Source: Pardosa pseudoannulata (Eukaryota; Arthropoda; Arachnida; Araneae; Lycosidae). From it: a stretch of 64,000 bases of DNA. The stretch lies in the NCBI GenBank assembly GCA_032207245.1, contig CM063506.1:40554842-40618841 (forward strand), read 5' to 3'. Below are positions 25,495 through 36,873 of this stretch, one piece after another; position 1 is the first letter of the stretch, and each line of letters starts with the position of its first letter. A program made the position numbers and the translations under genes. The notes below the pieces were generated by a model. That model searched no databases. It was not told the DNA's origin and saw nothing but the letters and a program-made list of their open reading frames with translations.

Positions 25495-26075
25495 CTAGAA
25501 TGAAAGCATTACAAGTAATATAAACGCTCCGTTTTGAAGACGAAAGGAACTAAATTCGTACAATGTTAAAAAAAGATTGCAAAAAGGCGTGGATAGTAAC
25601 AGAGAAAGTGCATGTCTAAACAAATACAAATACTGACTACAACTGAACTTTCCGTTGGAAAAACATTTCTTGTTTTCATTGTATCTTACGAGCTTCGATA
25701 TGGATCACGTTTACAAAACTAAAGTTTATTTAACCCTTTTAAGGACAGTGGTTTCGCAACGAAACCAGCTGTTTATACTTTTTCCCCATTTTAAACACAT
25801 TTTTTTCTTTGTTTTTGACACTTTAAATATATGGTCACTACAATTAACCCCTTCCGGTAAAATGGCGAGTCAGCTCGTCATTGGTTTCTCATTCCATACT
25901 GCACAATGACGAGCTACACTCGTCATGTGACTAAAGTTACTGATAAATATGATAATTTAGTTTAAAATTTCTAGTGTACTGAATTTAGCAACACTTGTTA
26001 CTTGTGGAAATTCCAGGTCACTATTACATATTGTTTATTTACAGTTTCTTGGTACAAGTCACTGCCAAATTGATG

Positions 26076-26236
26076 AGTCAGAATAAAAGAAAACTTACTA
26101 AGAAATGCCGTGTGTGTTACAAGAATCAAATTAGAAGCGAGACTCCCTGGCGATGTAAACAATTCAGAATTCCTTTGCACTTTGTTTTGAAAAGTACCAC
26201 TAGCCTGAAGACTTATGATAATTTTACCTTTTCTGA
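26076..26236 (+). pseudogene. piggyBac transposase C-terminal fragment
   Basis: The frame reads SQNKRKLTKKCRVCYKN, then IRSETPWRC, then IPLHF...TYDNFTF. This is the pattern of the cysteine-rich C-terminal domain of piggyBac transposases (K-K-C-R-V-C-Y, then W-x-C, then P-L-H). Several later cysteines are lost. The frame is cut at the LINE target site. The bases after the second target-site copy (31261 on) continue with one Asp, one Thr codon and a stop, so the natural end of the ORF is preserved across the insertion. Confidence 0.75.
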
Positions 26237-26238
26237 CT

Positions 26239-26270
26239 CTCTTCGCTTGGCCAGGCGGCCAAGCGAAGAG
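26239..26270 (+). other. 14-bp perfect hairpin at the LINE 5' end
   Basis: CTCTTCGCTTGGCC and its exact inverse are separated by the loop AGGC, beginning 2 bp inside the element. A stem of this strength at the very 5' end of the RNA could protect the transcript or mark full-length RNA. The role is unknown. Confidence 0.85.
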
Positions 26271-26457
26271 TTAAGATTCATATTGTTTTAGTTGGTGACA
26301 AGGGCCTAGAGTCTATCACCGACTTAAAGCGCTGAAATCTTATATTATTTGTTAGGTGAAGTCTTGGCTGGGAGCCCACCTCCACGTGGTCCTGGCTGGG
26401 AACGTACCTTGTAGTGCGCGGTATCAATCATATGGTACGGCTAAGTTGGCTCCGAAG

Positions 26458-27562
26458 ATGGAAATATCTGAATCAAGTGCATCTTCGGGTCAGATGGAGG
26501 GAACTGAAGAATTTATTAAACATGGCTTCCTAAGTCTTCCACGAGAAGAAGACAGAAAATGATGAGTTTATTGTAAAGGCTTTGATGGCCCATGATGAAC
26601 TTATAAAAATAACATCTCATAGAGATATTAGGAAAGATGTTCAATCTAGATTAAACAAGGAAGCACAAAATTTTATGAACATCATAATTACTCAGAGTAG
26701 AGTAATCTCATACCTTAAAGGGAAACTATCAGGTGAGGATAAGAGGTTAAAATATGCAGAAGTAGTCAAAGGAAAGACTACTAGAGAGTCACGCTCCAGA
26801 AGTAGGAGCAGAAGTAGAGTTAAGAAAGCTTATACGGCTATTATCAAACCGAAGAAAGTGCAGAATAGTGAAAGCACTTTAAAGGATATAAAAAGTAATG
26901 TTAATCCTAAGGAGATCAGTGTGGCTATAAATGAAATCAGGAATATCAGAGATGGAGGTATTGTTGTTAATGCCAATACTGAAGAAGATCTAAATAAGCT
27001 TTTAACACATTTAGAATTAAATAGTAATCTAACTACCAATTATAACATTAACAAAGCTAAGAGCAGAAAACCACACATTGTTCTCTTTGATGTGGATAAT
27101 GAGATCACGGAGGAAGATTTGGAGTGTCAAATCGTAGAAAATAATCCTGAAATCGATAACAGTAATAAAATCAGTATTAAACAAATTCAGATTAAAAAAG
27201 GAAATAATTGGATAATTGAAGTAGAAACTTATACGTTCAGTAAGATAAAAGGAAATAAGATTCGTATAAGATGGCAGGTTCTTAATTTTAAGGAACATAT
27301 AAAACTGACAATTTGTTATAATTGCGGTATGTACGGACACCTAGGTAAGCACTGTCGCAATAAAACTATATGTTTAAGATGCGGCGATGAAGGTCACTCC
27401 AATAAAGAGTGTGTGCAAAGAGAGGAAAAGTGCAATAATTGTAGGATACACAATAAGAAATATAAGACAGATTATAAGTCTTATCATAACTGTCTTAATA
27501 AAAATTGTAGAGTATGGCTCAAAGAGCGTGATAGAATAATTGCTCGTACAGACTATGGCTAA
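26458..27562 (+). pseudogene. LINE ORF1 (gag-like, three CCHC knuckles), one frameshift
   Basis: The first ATG is at 26458 (MEISESSASSGQ). A single-base shift near 26540 moves the frame to that of 26582-27562. A basic Arg-Ser stretch (SRSRSRSRSRVKK) lies at about residue 100. Three zinc knuckles follow near the C-terminus: CYNCGMYGHLGKHC, CLRCGDEGHSNKEC and CNNCRIHNKKY...YHNC. The first two fit CX2CX4HX4C. The product would be an RNA-binding protein packaging the LINE RNA, as in the R1 and I groups. The stop overlaps the ORF2 start by 8 bp (ATGGCTAA). Confidence 0.9.
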
Positions 27563-30500
27563 CAACATTATTCTTAAGTTAGCACACATTAATTTGGGGA
27601 AGGCTCGGGCGGCTTCCGCCCAGCTTTCGCAGGATTTGGTAGTATACGAATATGACTTAGTTTCGCTCAATGAGCCCTACGTCTCTGGGGATGCTGTGAT
27701 CGGCTTCCCAATTATTTATAGTTTAGCCCAAGGCGAAGTTAAGCCTAGGGCAGCCATTTTGTTACATTCAAAGATTGAATGTCTTATCCTTTACAATTCT
27801 AGTGATATTATACTAGTTTTATTTAAGTATGGTGATTATAAGTTTTATATATATAGTGTATATTGTTCTCCTAGCGAGGCTATTGAGAATAATCTTTATA
27901 TTTTGGATATATTAGTAAATAAATATAATGATCACCCAACAATTATAATGAGTGATTTTAATGCTAAATCATATCTTTGGGGTAGAAGACCCTTGGATGA
28001 AAGAGGGGAAATTTTAATTAATTTTATACTGAAAAATGATCTGATTATCGGTAATGATAATAATTCCATTCCCACCTTCCAGTCTACAAGAGGTGAGAGT
28101 TTGATAGATGTAGTACTTAATAGGTACTGTGACGATTTCGATATGAGTGTTGACGCAGTAGATAGAATTTCTGTGAGTGATCACAACTTGGTTGAGGTCA
28201 CCCTGAAAGTTAAATGTCCTAAACATGAGGAAAATAAAATAAGGTATCACAAGATCAACTGGTACAACTTGAAAGTTGATCTTAATAGTGAATTTAGAAA
28301 TTTTAATGCGATACCAAATTCGATAGAAAATATTAACGAAACTATTGACCATATTCAGCATAGGTTATATGAATTAGTAAGGAATAACGAAAGAAGGAGG
28401 TTGAATAAAAATAAGAACGCTCCTTGGTGGAATGTAGCATTACAGACTAAGAGAAGTAAGATCAGAGCTCTCAGAAGGAGGTTTCAGAAAAACCAATGAA
28501 GAACTTAGGATCACTCTTAGAAACAGGTATATGCGTGAGTTAGCTCTGTATAAAAAGGACATCAACATCACTAAAAGAGAGTGTTTTCGTAACTTTGTAA
28601 CTAGTCATCTTAACAAAGTGAAATATTATGAAATAAAGGAATTTGTCATGAAAGACAGAAACCGGATACAGAGTGTTATTCGCAAAGCTGACGGAGAGTA
28701 TACTCATGACATCGAGGAAACTATAAAGACCATAATTGATTCGCATTTCAGTAGCGAACGGGATAATTTTATTATGGATTATGATGGTCAATAAGACTAT
28801 ATAGATATCAGTCGTAAGGAGATTGAAAGTACTATTTGTAGTATGTCCAAGCACAAGGCTCCGGGCATTGATGGTATTAACTTAGAGATCCTTCATGACC
28901 TGTTCAGAGTGAATAGTGACATATTTAGGAACATATTCAATAGTTGTTTTCATTTTGGTTATTTCCCCAAGATTTGGAAGATCGCCAATGTCATTCTTTA
29001 TCCCAAGAGTGGGAAAGATCTCAGCCTCCCTGAGGCGTACAGACCCATTAGTCTGTTATCTGTTTGGGGAAAAATTTTTGATAAGATTATTACTAATAGG
29101 CTTGATTACTATTTGGAAAATGAATTTTATAGTAATCTCCAATACGGTTTCCGTAAGAAAAGATCCCCGGCCATGGCTTTGGATAACGCCATGAACTTTA
29201 TTAGGAACGCCAACTCTGAGAAGAAGGCAACCATAATGATCGTCTTAGACATCAAGGGGGCTTTCGACAGAGTGAAGTGGGAGAGTATAAGAGCAAGGCT
29301 CGAAAAAAAAATCAAAGTGCCGAATTACTTAAAGGCAGTAATTAATTCATTTATTTTGCACAGGAAAGTTATTTGTAATAAATATATTAAGGACTATTAT
29401 GGTGGTGTCCCTCAGGGGTCCAGCTTAGGTCCTAAGCTTTGGCTGATGATTATTAATGAAATCTTAGGTAGTAGCGACAATTGCGTCATTCAAGCTTATG
29501 CGGATGACATTTGCTTGTTAGTCAAGGCTAATGCCCCACGTTATTTTGGAGAGATTACGAAACCATATTTGGAAAAAATTTATAAATGGGCAATTGAATG
29601 TGGTTTGAGCTTTAGTGAGAATAAGTGTACTTATACAATTATAAAACTGGGGAAAAACATAAGGTCTTTTCCCAATATCAAGATAGGCAACATTAAAATC
29701 AAGCATAAAAAGGTTATTAAGTACCTTGGGGTACACATTGATAATAAATTAGCTTGGACTGCCCATTTGAGGCAGTTAAAGGAAAAAATTACTAATTTTA
29801 TGGTAAAAATAAATAGCATTAGCAGGGTTCGATGGGGTGTCAACTCTATCTTATTGAAGAATATTTATAATAATATTATTGAGAAACAGTTAATTTATAA
29901 CTGTGAAATTTGGTACAGGGACACTAGGAGAGTATATAATATGCTAAACTCTTCAACGCATTGCGTTGTTGAAGATAACTAAAGCGTACAGCAGCGTCTC
30001 TACCGCTGTGTTACAAGTTCTAGCTGGTGTTATTCCCATTAATTTGATCTGCGAAAAGCAGCAAAAATATTATTTATTGAAATATAAAAGGAAGAGTATT
30101 ATAATTGAGGGAGAAGTTATTCATTATGAAGATGTGGACTGGGAGGTGGACTCTCCTTTTCCCCCTTGGGATGACTACGAAATTGATTGTGTAAGGTCCG
30201 ATCAGTGTAATAAAAGCTTGATGATATACACGGACGGTTCGAAGTTATTGGATAAGTTGGGATTCACCCTGATCGTGGTGTTGGAGAACAGTATTGTCTA
30301 TAAGGCTCAATATAGAGTCGGGGAAAGAGGCACTGTTTATAAGTGTGAGGTCTTAGCCATTAGTAAAGCTCTCGACCTTATTCTGGCGAACAACCTCCAA
30401 GAGGTTTACATTAGAACTGATTCTCTTTCTGCTTTATATGCGATCACGGGAAATAGTAGACATTCTCTAATTATGAGTTTGAAGAGCAAGTTGAGAAGTT

Positions 30501-31017
30501 GTAGCCAAGTTATACATCTGAATTGGGTTCAAGCTCACGTCGGGGAAGAATTTAACGAAATAGTGGATGGTTTGGCAAAAGAAGCCACGAGAAAGAAGGA
30601 AGTGGACTTCGAAGTTGGATTTTCAACTCAACAGATCAAGACTTATTTAAAGAGGTGCTACAGAGGTGGCAAGAGGATTGGACGAACGATGACAAGGGTC
30701 GACATCTATTTGAATTCTTTCCGTCGGTGAGCATTGGTAGGCTCGAAGATAACTTCTTCATTAATCAGATCTATACTGGCCATGGGGCCATTCCGGCTCA
30801 TCAAGCTAGGCTATTCGAAAAGAATCCTAGCTGTTGGTGTGGAGACAAAGAGGGCTCCCTCAAACATATATGCAAGCATGGTGAAAATATCAGGAAACAA
30901 TGGTTTCCTAGTAATTTTAACAAAGTTCCTATTAAATATCTATGTAACTCTAACAAGTCCAGGATTGGACTTCTCGCTCTTATGGAGCTTTACTTTAATA
31001 TATCGATTGATGTTTAA
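27555..31017 (+). pseudogene. LINE ORF2: APE endonuclease, reverse transcriptase, RNase H; broken
   Basis: ORF2 starts at ATG 27555 inside the ORF1 stop overlap. The endonuclease (27555-28499) shows LAHINLGKARA, MSDFNAKSYLWG and VSDHNLV. The reverse transcriptase (28843-29982) shows KHKAPGIDGINLE, YRPISLLSVWGKIFDKI, LDIKGAFDRV, GGVPQGSSLGP and the catalytic AYADDICLLV. The RNase H (29966-30730) shows YTDGSK, KCEVLAISKAL, RTDSLSAL and NWVQAHVGEEFNEIVDGLAK. A C-terminal Cys/His region (CWCGDKEG...HICKHG) closes it at 31017. Breaks are frameshifts near 28490, 29955 and 30655, plus an in-frame TAA at 28792. The RNase H places it in the I group; the R1/LOA assignment rests on the endonuclease start and the knuckle pattern. 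Confidence 0.92.
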
Positions 31018-31789
31018 TTTTGCTTCTATGATTGTCTTTATGTTTATATTACTTTTATGTATTATTGATTGTAATAAAGAGCGGTTGGCTCCTCCGTCGA
31101 GGGGTGCTTCGGTTGTTCCAGCTTGGTGGTCTGGCTCGGTAGTTCTTCAAAAAATTTGGTTAGGTATATTGTTTTGAACTTGGTATTGGTCTCGATTGCT
31201 GTCTCGGCGACTAGTCATCTTTTCCGTACGGCTTAGGCTAGGTCGGGCGTTGGAAGTAACTTACCTTTTCTGATACTTAACACTATGTAAAAAGTGGATT
31301 TTAATTAAGAATATGTAAGAATTGTAAAATAAAACAAGTTTTTTAAATAAAAAATAAATGGTAACTTCACGCACAGTTTTTCATTATTAAATCGTACCGA
31401 AAGGGGTTAATTTCTCATGAAATATACTTTTATGAATTTGCTTTACCTGGGATAATCAAGAGTTCGATTTTCTTCATGATCTCATTTGAAAATACCTACC
31501 CAAAACGTTACTTGTAAATTGTTTAGCTATTAATTACATTATTTTAAGGGTAATTATTCATTACTCTCTAAATTTAATTAAAGTTTTAAGAAAGAAATAT
31601 TTTACTGCTGTACAAGGGGAGAGTTTGACAGTCAAATCAGCCTCTAAAAATCGCCCCCCTCCCCCACAAAGAATGTAGAAATATTTTTTTTCATATATTT
31701 CAAATCTATAAGGCTCATAAATAAAATTTATAACCCAATTGCATTAAATACCAAAGAATTTGTAATCGCGATCTTCAAAGGGTTAAGGG

Positions 31790-32487
31790 TTGGTTGGTTG
31801 GAATTTTACGGCGTAAGGTCCTGTTTAGGACATAAGCGCGTTTTCATAAAAACAAGACCTAACTGATAAAAAAGCCCTAAGCTAATAAGAGAACAAGGTA
31901 AAACCGTACCAGTTTAATAAAATTATAAAAAAGTCTGCAATGTATAAACTCAATTACACCAGATAGGTATGTAAAAGGTAAAAATGATAAAGCATTAAAA
32001 AACTAAAAGCAGAATTTTAATTAAAAGATGTAAAAAAACTAAAACACTTCATAGAAAAAAAAGTTAAATAGACCAAAATAAGCTTATAAAAAGTAAAAGA
32101 CAGGGATGCGGAGGTTCATCTAGTAACTCCGTTAAGGTAGGATGCCGAGTACCAAAAAATAAGACATACGCAGGCTGTAAGTGGCTAAAAGATGTAAGTA
32201 AATGTAAAATAGTTAGCGGGGCCTGACAGAAAGAACATCGGGGTTTGGGGTCATTTGAAAGATAGTAATTATGTGTGAGACGAGTGTGCCCAATACGCAA
32301 GCGAGTAATTAAAACGTCGTGCTTACGACTAACATTATCCGGGAAAAATCGAATGTCCTCAGTAATGTTGTGAAGCTTATTGCTGACACACGAGTCCCAC
32401 TCGTTCTTCCACATAATATGCAGCTGGCGTTTAATTTCACATTTCAAGTCAGAAAGGGGTATTTTCGTAGACATTAAGGTACTGGCA
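31790..32487 (-). mobile_element. 5'-truncated jockey/I-like LINE, 698 bp, 15-bp target duplication
   Basis: TCAAAGGGTTAAGGG occurs exactly at 31775-31789 and 32488-32502. The insert reads on the minus strand and ends 3' in CCAACCAACCAA. It holds the last ~136 codons of an ORF2. Related 3' ends occur at 33464-33680 and 34452-34950, all in the same orientation. The insertion hit the TTAA boundary of the outer piggyBac-type element and duplicated it. Confidence 0.9.
32064..32474 (-). pseudogene. LINE ORF2 C-terminal fragment
   Basis: The frame contains LITRLRIGHTRLTHNYYL, then DPKPRCSFCQAPLTILHLL. This is the conserved post-RNase H region with a CxxC/HxL motif found in jockey and I-type LINE ORF2 proteins. 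It starts at the 5' truncation point and ends at a stop about 275 bp before the 3' tail. Confidence 0.85.
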
Positions 32488-33463
32488 TCAAAGGGTTAAG
32501 GGAATGTGAAGGAAACATCGGAAGCTGTCTAAGTAATTCAAAGTAGATTTTTTTAACACTTACAAAGTATATTTTTTTAAAAAATAAGCACTTTACATAG
32601 TACTATTAAGCATCATTATCGAAGTATAACTACTTTGATTATGTTAACAGGCACAATATACTATTACATAAATAAGAATCTATTAAAAATGTGCAAAACC
32701 TGATCAGTTTAAGGACAATATAATTACATTGATATGTACAGTACTTCTCATAAAAACATGGAAAATACATTAAAAATATGAAAAACAAATTAGTAATAAA
32801 CTTTTTAGAGCATAATGTGATTTTATATAAAATATTACATTAAAGTAAGGTTAACGTTTTATTACCATTCTGAAAATGTTTACTGCAAATTCTCAAAGAA
32901 GAACTTTGAGTCCAGTCTTGCCTTTTCAAAGCTTTTATCCAAAGCATTCGCAATGTAGGATCTTCAGGAAAGCAATAAAATCCAATATATTCGCCTTTTT
33001 TGAAACGCTTAGTACGGACTTACGCACAACAGCTTGTTACCAATTTCAAATAATTCACAAAATTAAAATCCCAATAAGCCTAGGTTGGTAGGTCTGCATG
33101 CATCACTATACCACGAGATAATTAAATGCGGACACAATATCAGTCCTTCAGCATACAGTCAAAGAAAAATTTATACTATACCTTTCCTGTTCAATTTCAG
33201 AATTAAAAAAACGAAGCCTACTTACGTTAGGAGACATACAGTGAATATAGAAGGTAATCATTTAAGTGCAATTTAGAGCAAAACCTTTTCGCGGAATGCT
33301 AATAACCTTCATTTTCAAAAGTCAAGGTCAACGGGTTACCTAGAGAAATGGAATCACCACTTTAATCTCCATACGTGAAACAGATCAAAACATAAATTTA
33401 GGCCTCAAGGCAAAAATATTCGAAACAAAAATTTAATATACTCCATCTCCCAAAGAAGCGAGG

Positions 33464-33680
33464 TTGGTTGGTTGGAGCTTTAAGGCGCAAGGTCCTATTT
33501 AGGACATGGGCCCCAAGCACAAGGTTTTTTTTCATAAATACAAGAAGACATAACTGATAAAAGTGCCCTAATCCAAAAACAGAACAAGCTAAAACCAGCA
33601 AAGGTAAAACATTACCAATTTAAACTCAAGTACACAGGATAGGTACGTAAAAGGTAAAATGATGAAACATAAGGTAAAAG
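33464..33680 (-). mobile_element. 5'-truncated copy of the same LINE 3' end, 217 bp
   Basis: It starts (plus) GGTTGGTTGG and then follows 31790 onward (AAGGCGCAAGGTCCTATTTA, GTGCCCTAATCC, AACAAGCTAAAACC). A 17-bp target duplication with two mismatches flanks it (33447-33463 and 33681-33697, both ending GAAGCGAGG). Confidence 0.85.
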
Positions 33681-34451
33681 CTCCTAAGGAAGCGAGGAGG
33701 TGAGAACATTCTCATACAAAATTATGAGTTACCAACGCGTTGTCTAATTAAGGGATAATTAGACTGGAACCTTGATTGACCAGTAGGTATGGTAATCAAC
33801 AACACAGCAATCTATGCAACATGAAGCTTAAAAAATACATAAATAAAAAAAGGTGTCAGGGACTCTAAAAATATCAACTTGGTTAAAAAAAGTAACGGCA
33901 CTAACAAAATATTTTTGTATTTTACAAAATTTGAAATTTTTATTCAGCATTTTTTCACTTCTTTATAACATTAAACAAGACAGAACATTACGCAAAGCAC
34001 AATTGCGAGAGCAAAGTAGCGGAATGGTACGAGACCAAAAATATTGGAAAAATAATTTTCAAAATTCATGCACAGCTAAATCGCTCTTTTCTAAAGATGA
34101 CTGCATAAGAGAAATTTGAGAAAAAAAGGGAATTTCTCCGGTACAAGGAAATTGTCAAATTAGAAAAGACATTTTGAAGCATGCGTAAAAAGCATTCGTA
34201 TGCTAAATAATTCTGAAAGAAAAGTAATCTTAAAGTTGGAAAATACAATGGCCTTACAGTTATAATCTGTAGACCAATTTCGACTGTGCAGTCTGACATA
34301 CAAAACCGTATTAGTTCCAGAACAGGACAAAATAGTGCTAGATCAGGAATATCAATCTGTACCAACTTCACCGACAGATGTTTTAAAAATGTTCTTGATG
34401 AATCTAAAATGTAGCGCTTCTTAAACTCTCAGGAGAATTTAGAACTATTGA

Positions 34452-34950
34452 TGGTTGGTTGGTTGGTTAGTTGAAGTTTTACAGCGCAAGGTCCTATTTA
34501 AGACATAAGCTCCAAGTACAAGGTGTTTTTTCGTAAATACGACAAGACATAACAGAAGAAAGTGCCCTAATCCGAAAACAGAACAGGCTAAAACCAACAA
34601 AGGTAAAACCGTACCAATTTTGAAAAATTACAGCAATGTCTACTGTATATATACTCAAGTACACAGGAAAGGTACGTAAAAGGTAAAATGAAACATTACA
34701 AGGTAAAAGCTAAATAAAAGCACAATAAATTTTAATTAAAAATGGAAAAGTACTAAAACAATTCATAAAAACAAGTTAAATTGACCAAAATAAGCCTGTA
34801 AAACGGAGAAAAGAGAAAATGCCAAAAAATAAGACAGACAGGCTGTAAGTGGCTACAAGAGGTAAGTATATGTAAGATAGATAGCGATGACTGACAAAAA
34901 AAAACATCGGGGTTTGGGTTCGTTTAAAAGGTAGTAACTTTGAGATGAGA
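34452..34950 (-). mobile_element. Third 5'-truncated copy of the LINE 3' end
   Basis: A GGTT tail repeat is followed by the same 3' UTR blocks and by eroded ORF2 sequence up to ACATCGGGGTTTGGGTTCG. No clear target duplication was found, so the right boundary is approximate. The coding part is more decayed than in the 31.8-kb copy. Confidence 0.75.
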
Positions 34951-34959
34951 GGAAACATA

Positions 34960-36869
34960 TTCGAGGCATTTTAAGGGCCTTTTAATAATATGCAAAACAT
35001 TCTTTTAACAAAATTAAAATCTTAGGCCTTTATTTGTCATTAAAATTTTCAAGGGAAGCACGAGGTTTACACTACTTTTCAGTAAATAGGCATTGTCTAG
35101 ATATTATAAAACATACCGAAGTTTATAAAAACCTCTTCCTCAGTCACCTAATCTTAATCTTACTGGACATTTACTGTAGAAAGAAATTTATACTCAGGCA
35201 CATTTCTAGTAAAAATGAGTTATATGTAACATGCGAAAAAAGGGAACTCTATACTAATTCTGCAAATCTGCAAATTGCAAACTTGGTTCAATGAATACCA
35301 AAGAAATTCAAAGCCATAAGTTGAAAAATACCCTACAAGGTACTGTTTTGAACGTTTATTTCCGAAACTGTAAAACTACGCAGTGTGCGAATAATTTTAG
35401 ACCACGAGATGATAATTTTATATTTTTTGTTTATTTTACTTTTAATGTAGTAATTTGTTTCGATTTCACATAGCAGTGAAATTTGCTCATTACCTACAAC
35501 TCCATAAGCAGTACCAGTTCGGCTTAGGAATAACTATAGGAATTTAGGATTAACTACGCTACATGTAAGAATACTAGAAACTATTTAGAAATAGCTATTC
35601 TTCAGATTACTAAATTTTTTTTAACTCTGATATAGGAGCCCAACAACATTCATTGTTTGAAACTGTTTAGTGGTACTAAAATTTCATACAAGTTTTCGAT
35701 TTGTTTCTCTCCCCAAGATGATTGCTAAATGCTTTCACAAATAATTAACAAATGTCCTTGAATAAGACCCGACTAATTTTAGTCATTTGACACCACCCGT
35801 TGCTGAATGAGTAACAGCTTCACAGCTGCGTTTGGTATAACAGTCTGTATTGTCAACTGCATTGGAAAAGACCAACTACTGAAGAAATAAAATACGCAGA
35901 TGTTTACCTATGTTTACCTCAAAGCAAAAAGTGTACTAAGTACCAGACAAATATATACTGCCACTATATTCCTACATGTATCGCAATGAATATTCGTAAC
36001 ATGTAGTAATAATGTGCCAGAAATGTACAATTGAAACTGATCTTAAATTTAGATTCGAATTGGAGTATAACCGAGTCTTTATATTTTCAATTGTATTAAC
36101 CCTTTGCGACCCGATATGCTATAATATTACTTAAAAATTTAAAAAATATATAAAAATGGTTAGACGGGCTTGTTTAGGCATTACGTAATATTCTACCTAT
36201 TTTAAAAATAAAAAAACTCGAGGTATTTCCCAATATGATGGAATTTTGTCAATCTTGTACAAATAGATGTCTTATAGCCTAAAATAAAGATTAACTTTAA
36301 ACTTACTTCTACCGTCACTTTTTAGAACCCGCCAAAAAATTAAATTTGTAGAAATTTTGGTTTTCTTGGAACGAGTTTTCCTCCTTTTGAGCGAAGGTAT
36401 AAAGCAATCAATCTACTAAATTTTAGTTTCTACTATAATTTATAATTCTGTTATTTAGAATCGTATTTCACGATTTATTTTAGCCTCGCACATAAATTTA
36501 CATTTTTGGAAGGTCAATAGACTAAAATCATGACAAACAGCTACATCTATTATAAAACTTCAGTTTATAATACAAAGTTTACGTGTGATACCAAATAAAT
36601 TTTGCATTTAAAAATTTTTTTTGCAAAACGGTATTACAGGATTTTTAAAATGACAGCTGACCACTAAAATAGACAAATATGTTAAGTTGTTTAGATTTCA
36701 TATTCGTTTAACTCTGTTAAACAACAAAGTAACTTTAAGACCTTCAGCAATATATATTCTACAGAAACTATGTAGTCAAAGTGTACATACTAAAATATTA
36801 AAAACAAATGTTTCTTGGGGCATTAGCTTTTTTTCTTTAAAGGAGGCAGAGGGTAAAACAATTATCACT
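34960..36869. other. Intronic AT-rich sequence
   Basis: No gene. A lone piggyBac-like end (TTAACCCTTTGCGACCCG) begins at ~36099 without a visible partner. Confidence 0.35.
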
Positions 36870-36873
36870 TTAA

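Larger units (their letters stand above)
26237..31260 (+). mobile_element. Full-length R1/LOA-like (I-group) non-LTR retrotransposon, 5.0 kb
   Basis: A perfect 13-bp target-site duplication TTACCTTTTCTGA flanks the element (26224-26236 and 31261-31273). The order is a 5' UTR with a strong hairpin, a gag-like ORF1, then ORF2 with endonuclease, reverse transcriptase, RNase H and a C-terminal Cys motif, and a ~240-bp 3' UTR without poly(A). The ORFs are broken by about four frameshifts and one stop, so the copy is inactive but young. The exact duplication and full length support one recent insertion. Confidence 0.93.
25848..31406 (+). mobile_element. Inner piggyBac-type remnant, split by a LINE
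   Basis: TTAA flanks both ends (25844-25847 and 31407-31410). The ends are CCCCTTCCGGTA and, inverted, CCCCTTTCGGTA. A left subterminal inverted pair (GAGTCAGCTCGTCATTG with CAATGACGAGCTACACTC) lies at 25866-25918. The left part carries the 3' end of a piggyBac transposase ORF whose last codons resume after the LINE insertion. Most of the ORF is deleted, so it is non-autonomous. Confidence 0.78.
25734..31782. mobile_element. Outer piggyBac-type element (putative)
   Basis: TTAA at 25730-25733 is followed by CCCTTTTAAGGACAG. On the right, CTTCAAAGGG precedes TTAA at 31783-31786. The outer 9 bp are therefore inverted with one mismatch (CCCTTTTAA vs CCCTTTGAA). Own sequence is ~110 bp on the left and ~370 bp on the right, with everything between inserted later. 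The short inverted repeat makes this less certain than the inner element. A later LINE insertion duplicated the right TTAA region. Confidence 0.5.

Noticed and set aside
26237..26330. A self-cleaving HDV-like ribozyme at the LINE 5' end, as in some R2-type elements.
   Set aside because: There is a strong single hairpin, but I could not fit the nested double-pseudoknot layout.
36099..36120. A piggyBac-like end, TTAACCCTTTGCGACCCG.
   Set aside because: No inverted partner next to a TTAA was found at a plausible distance.
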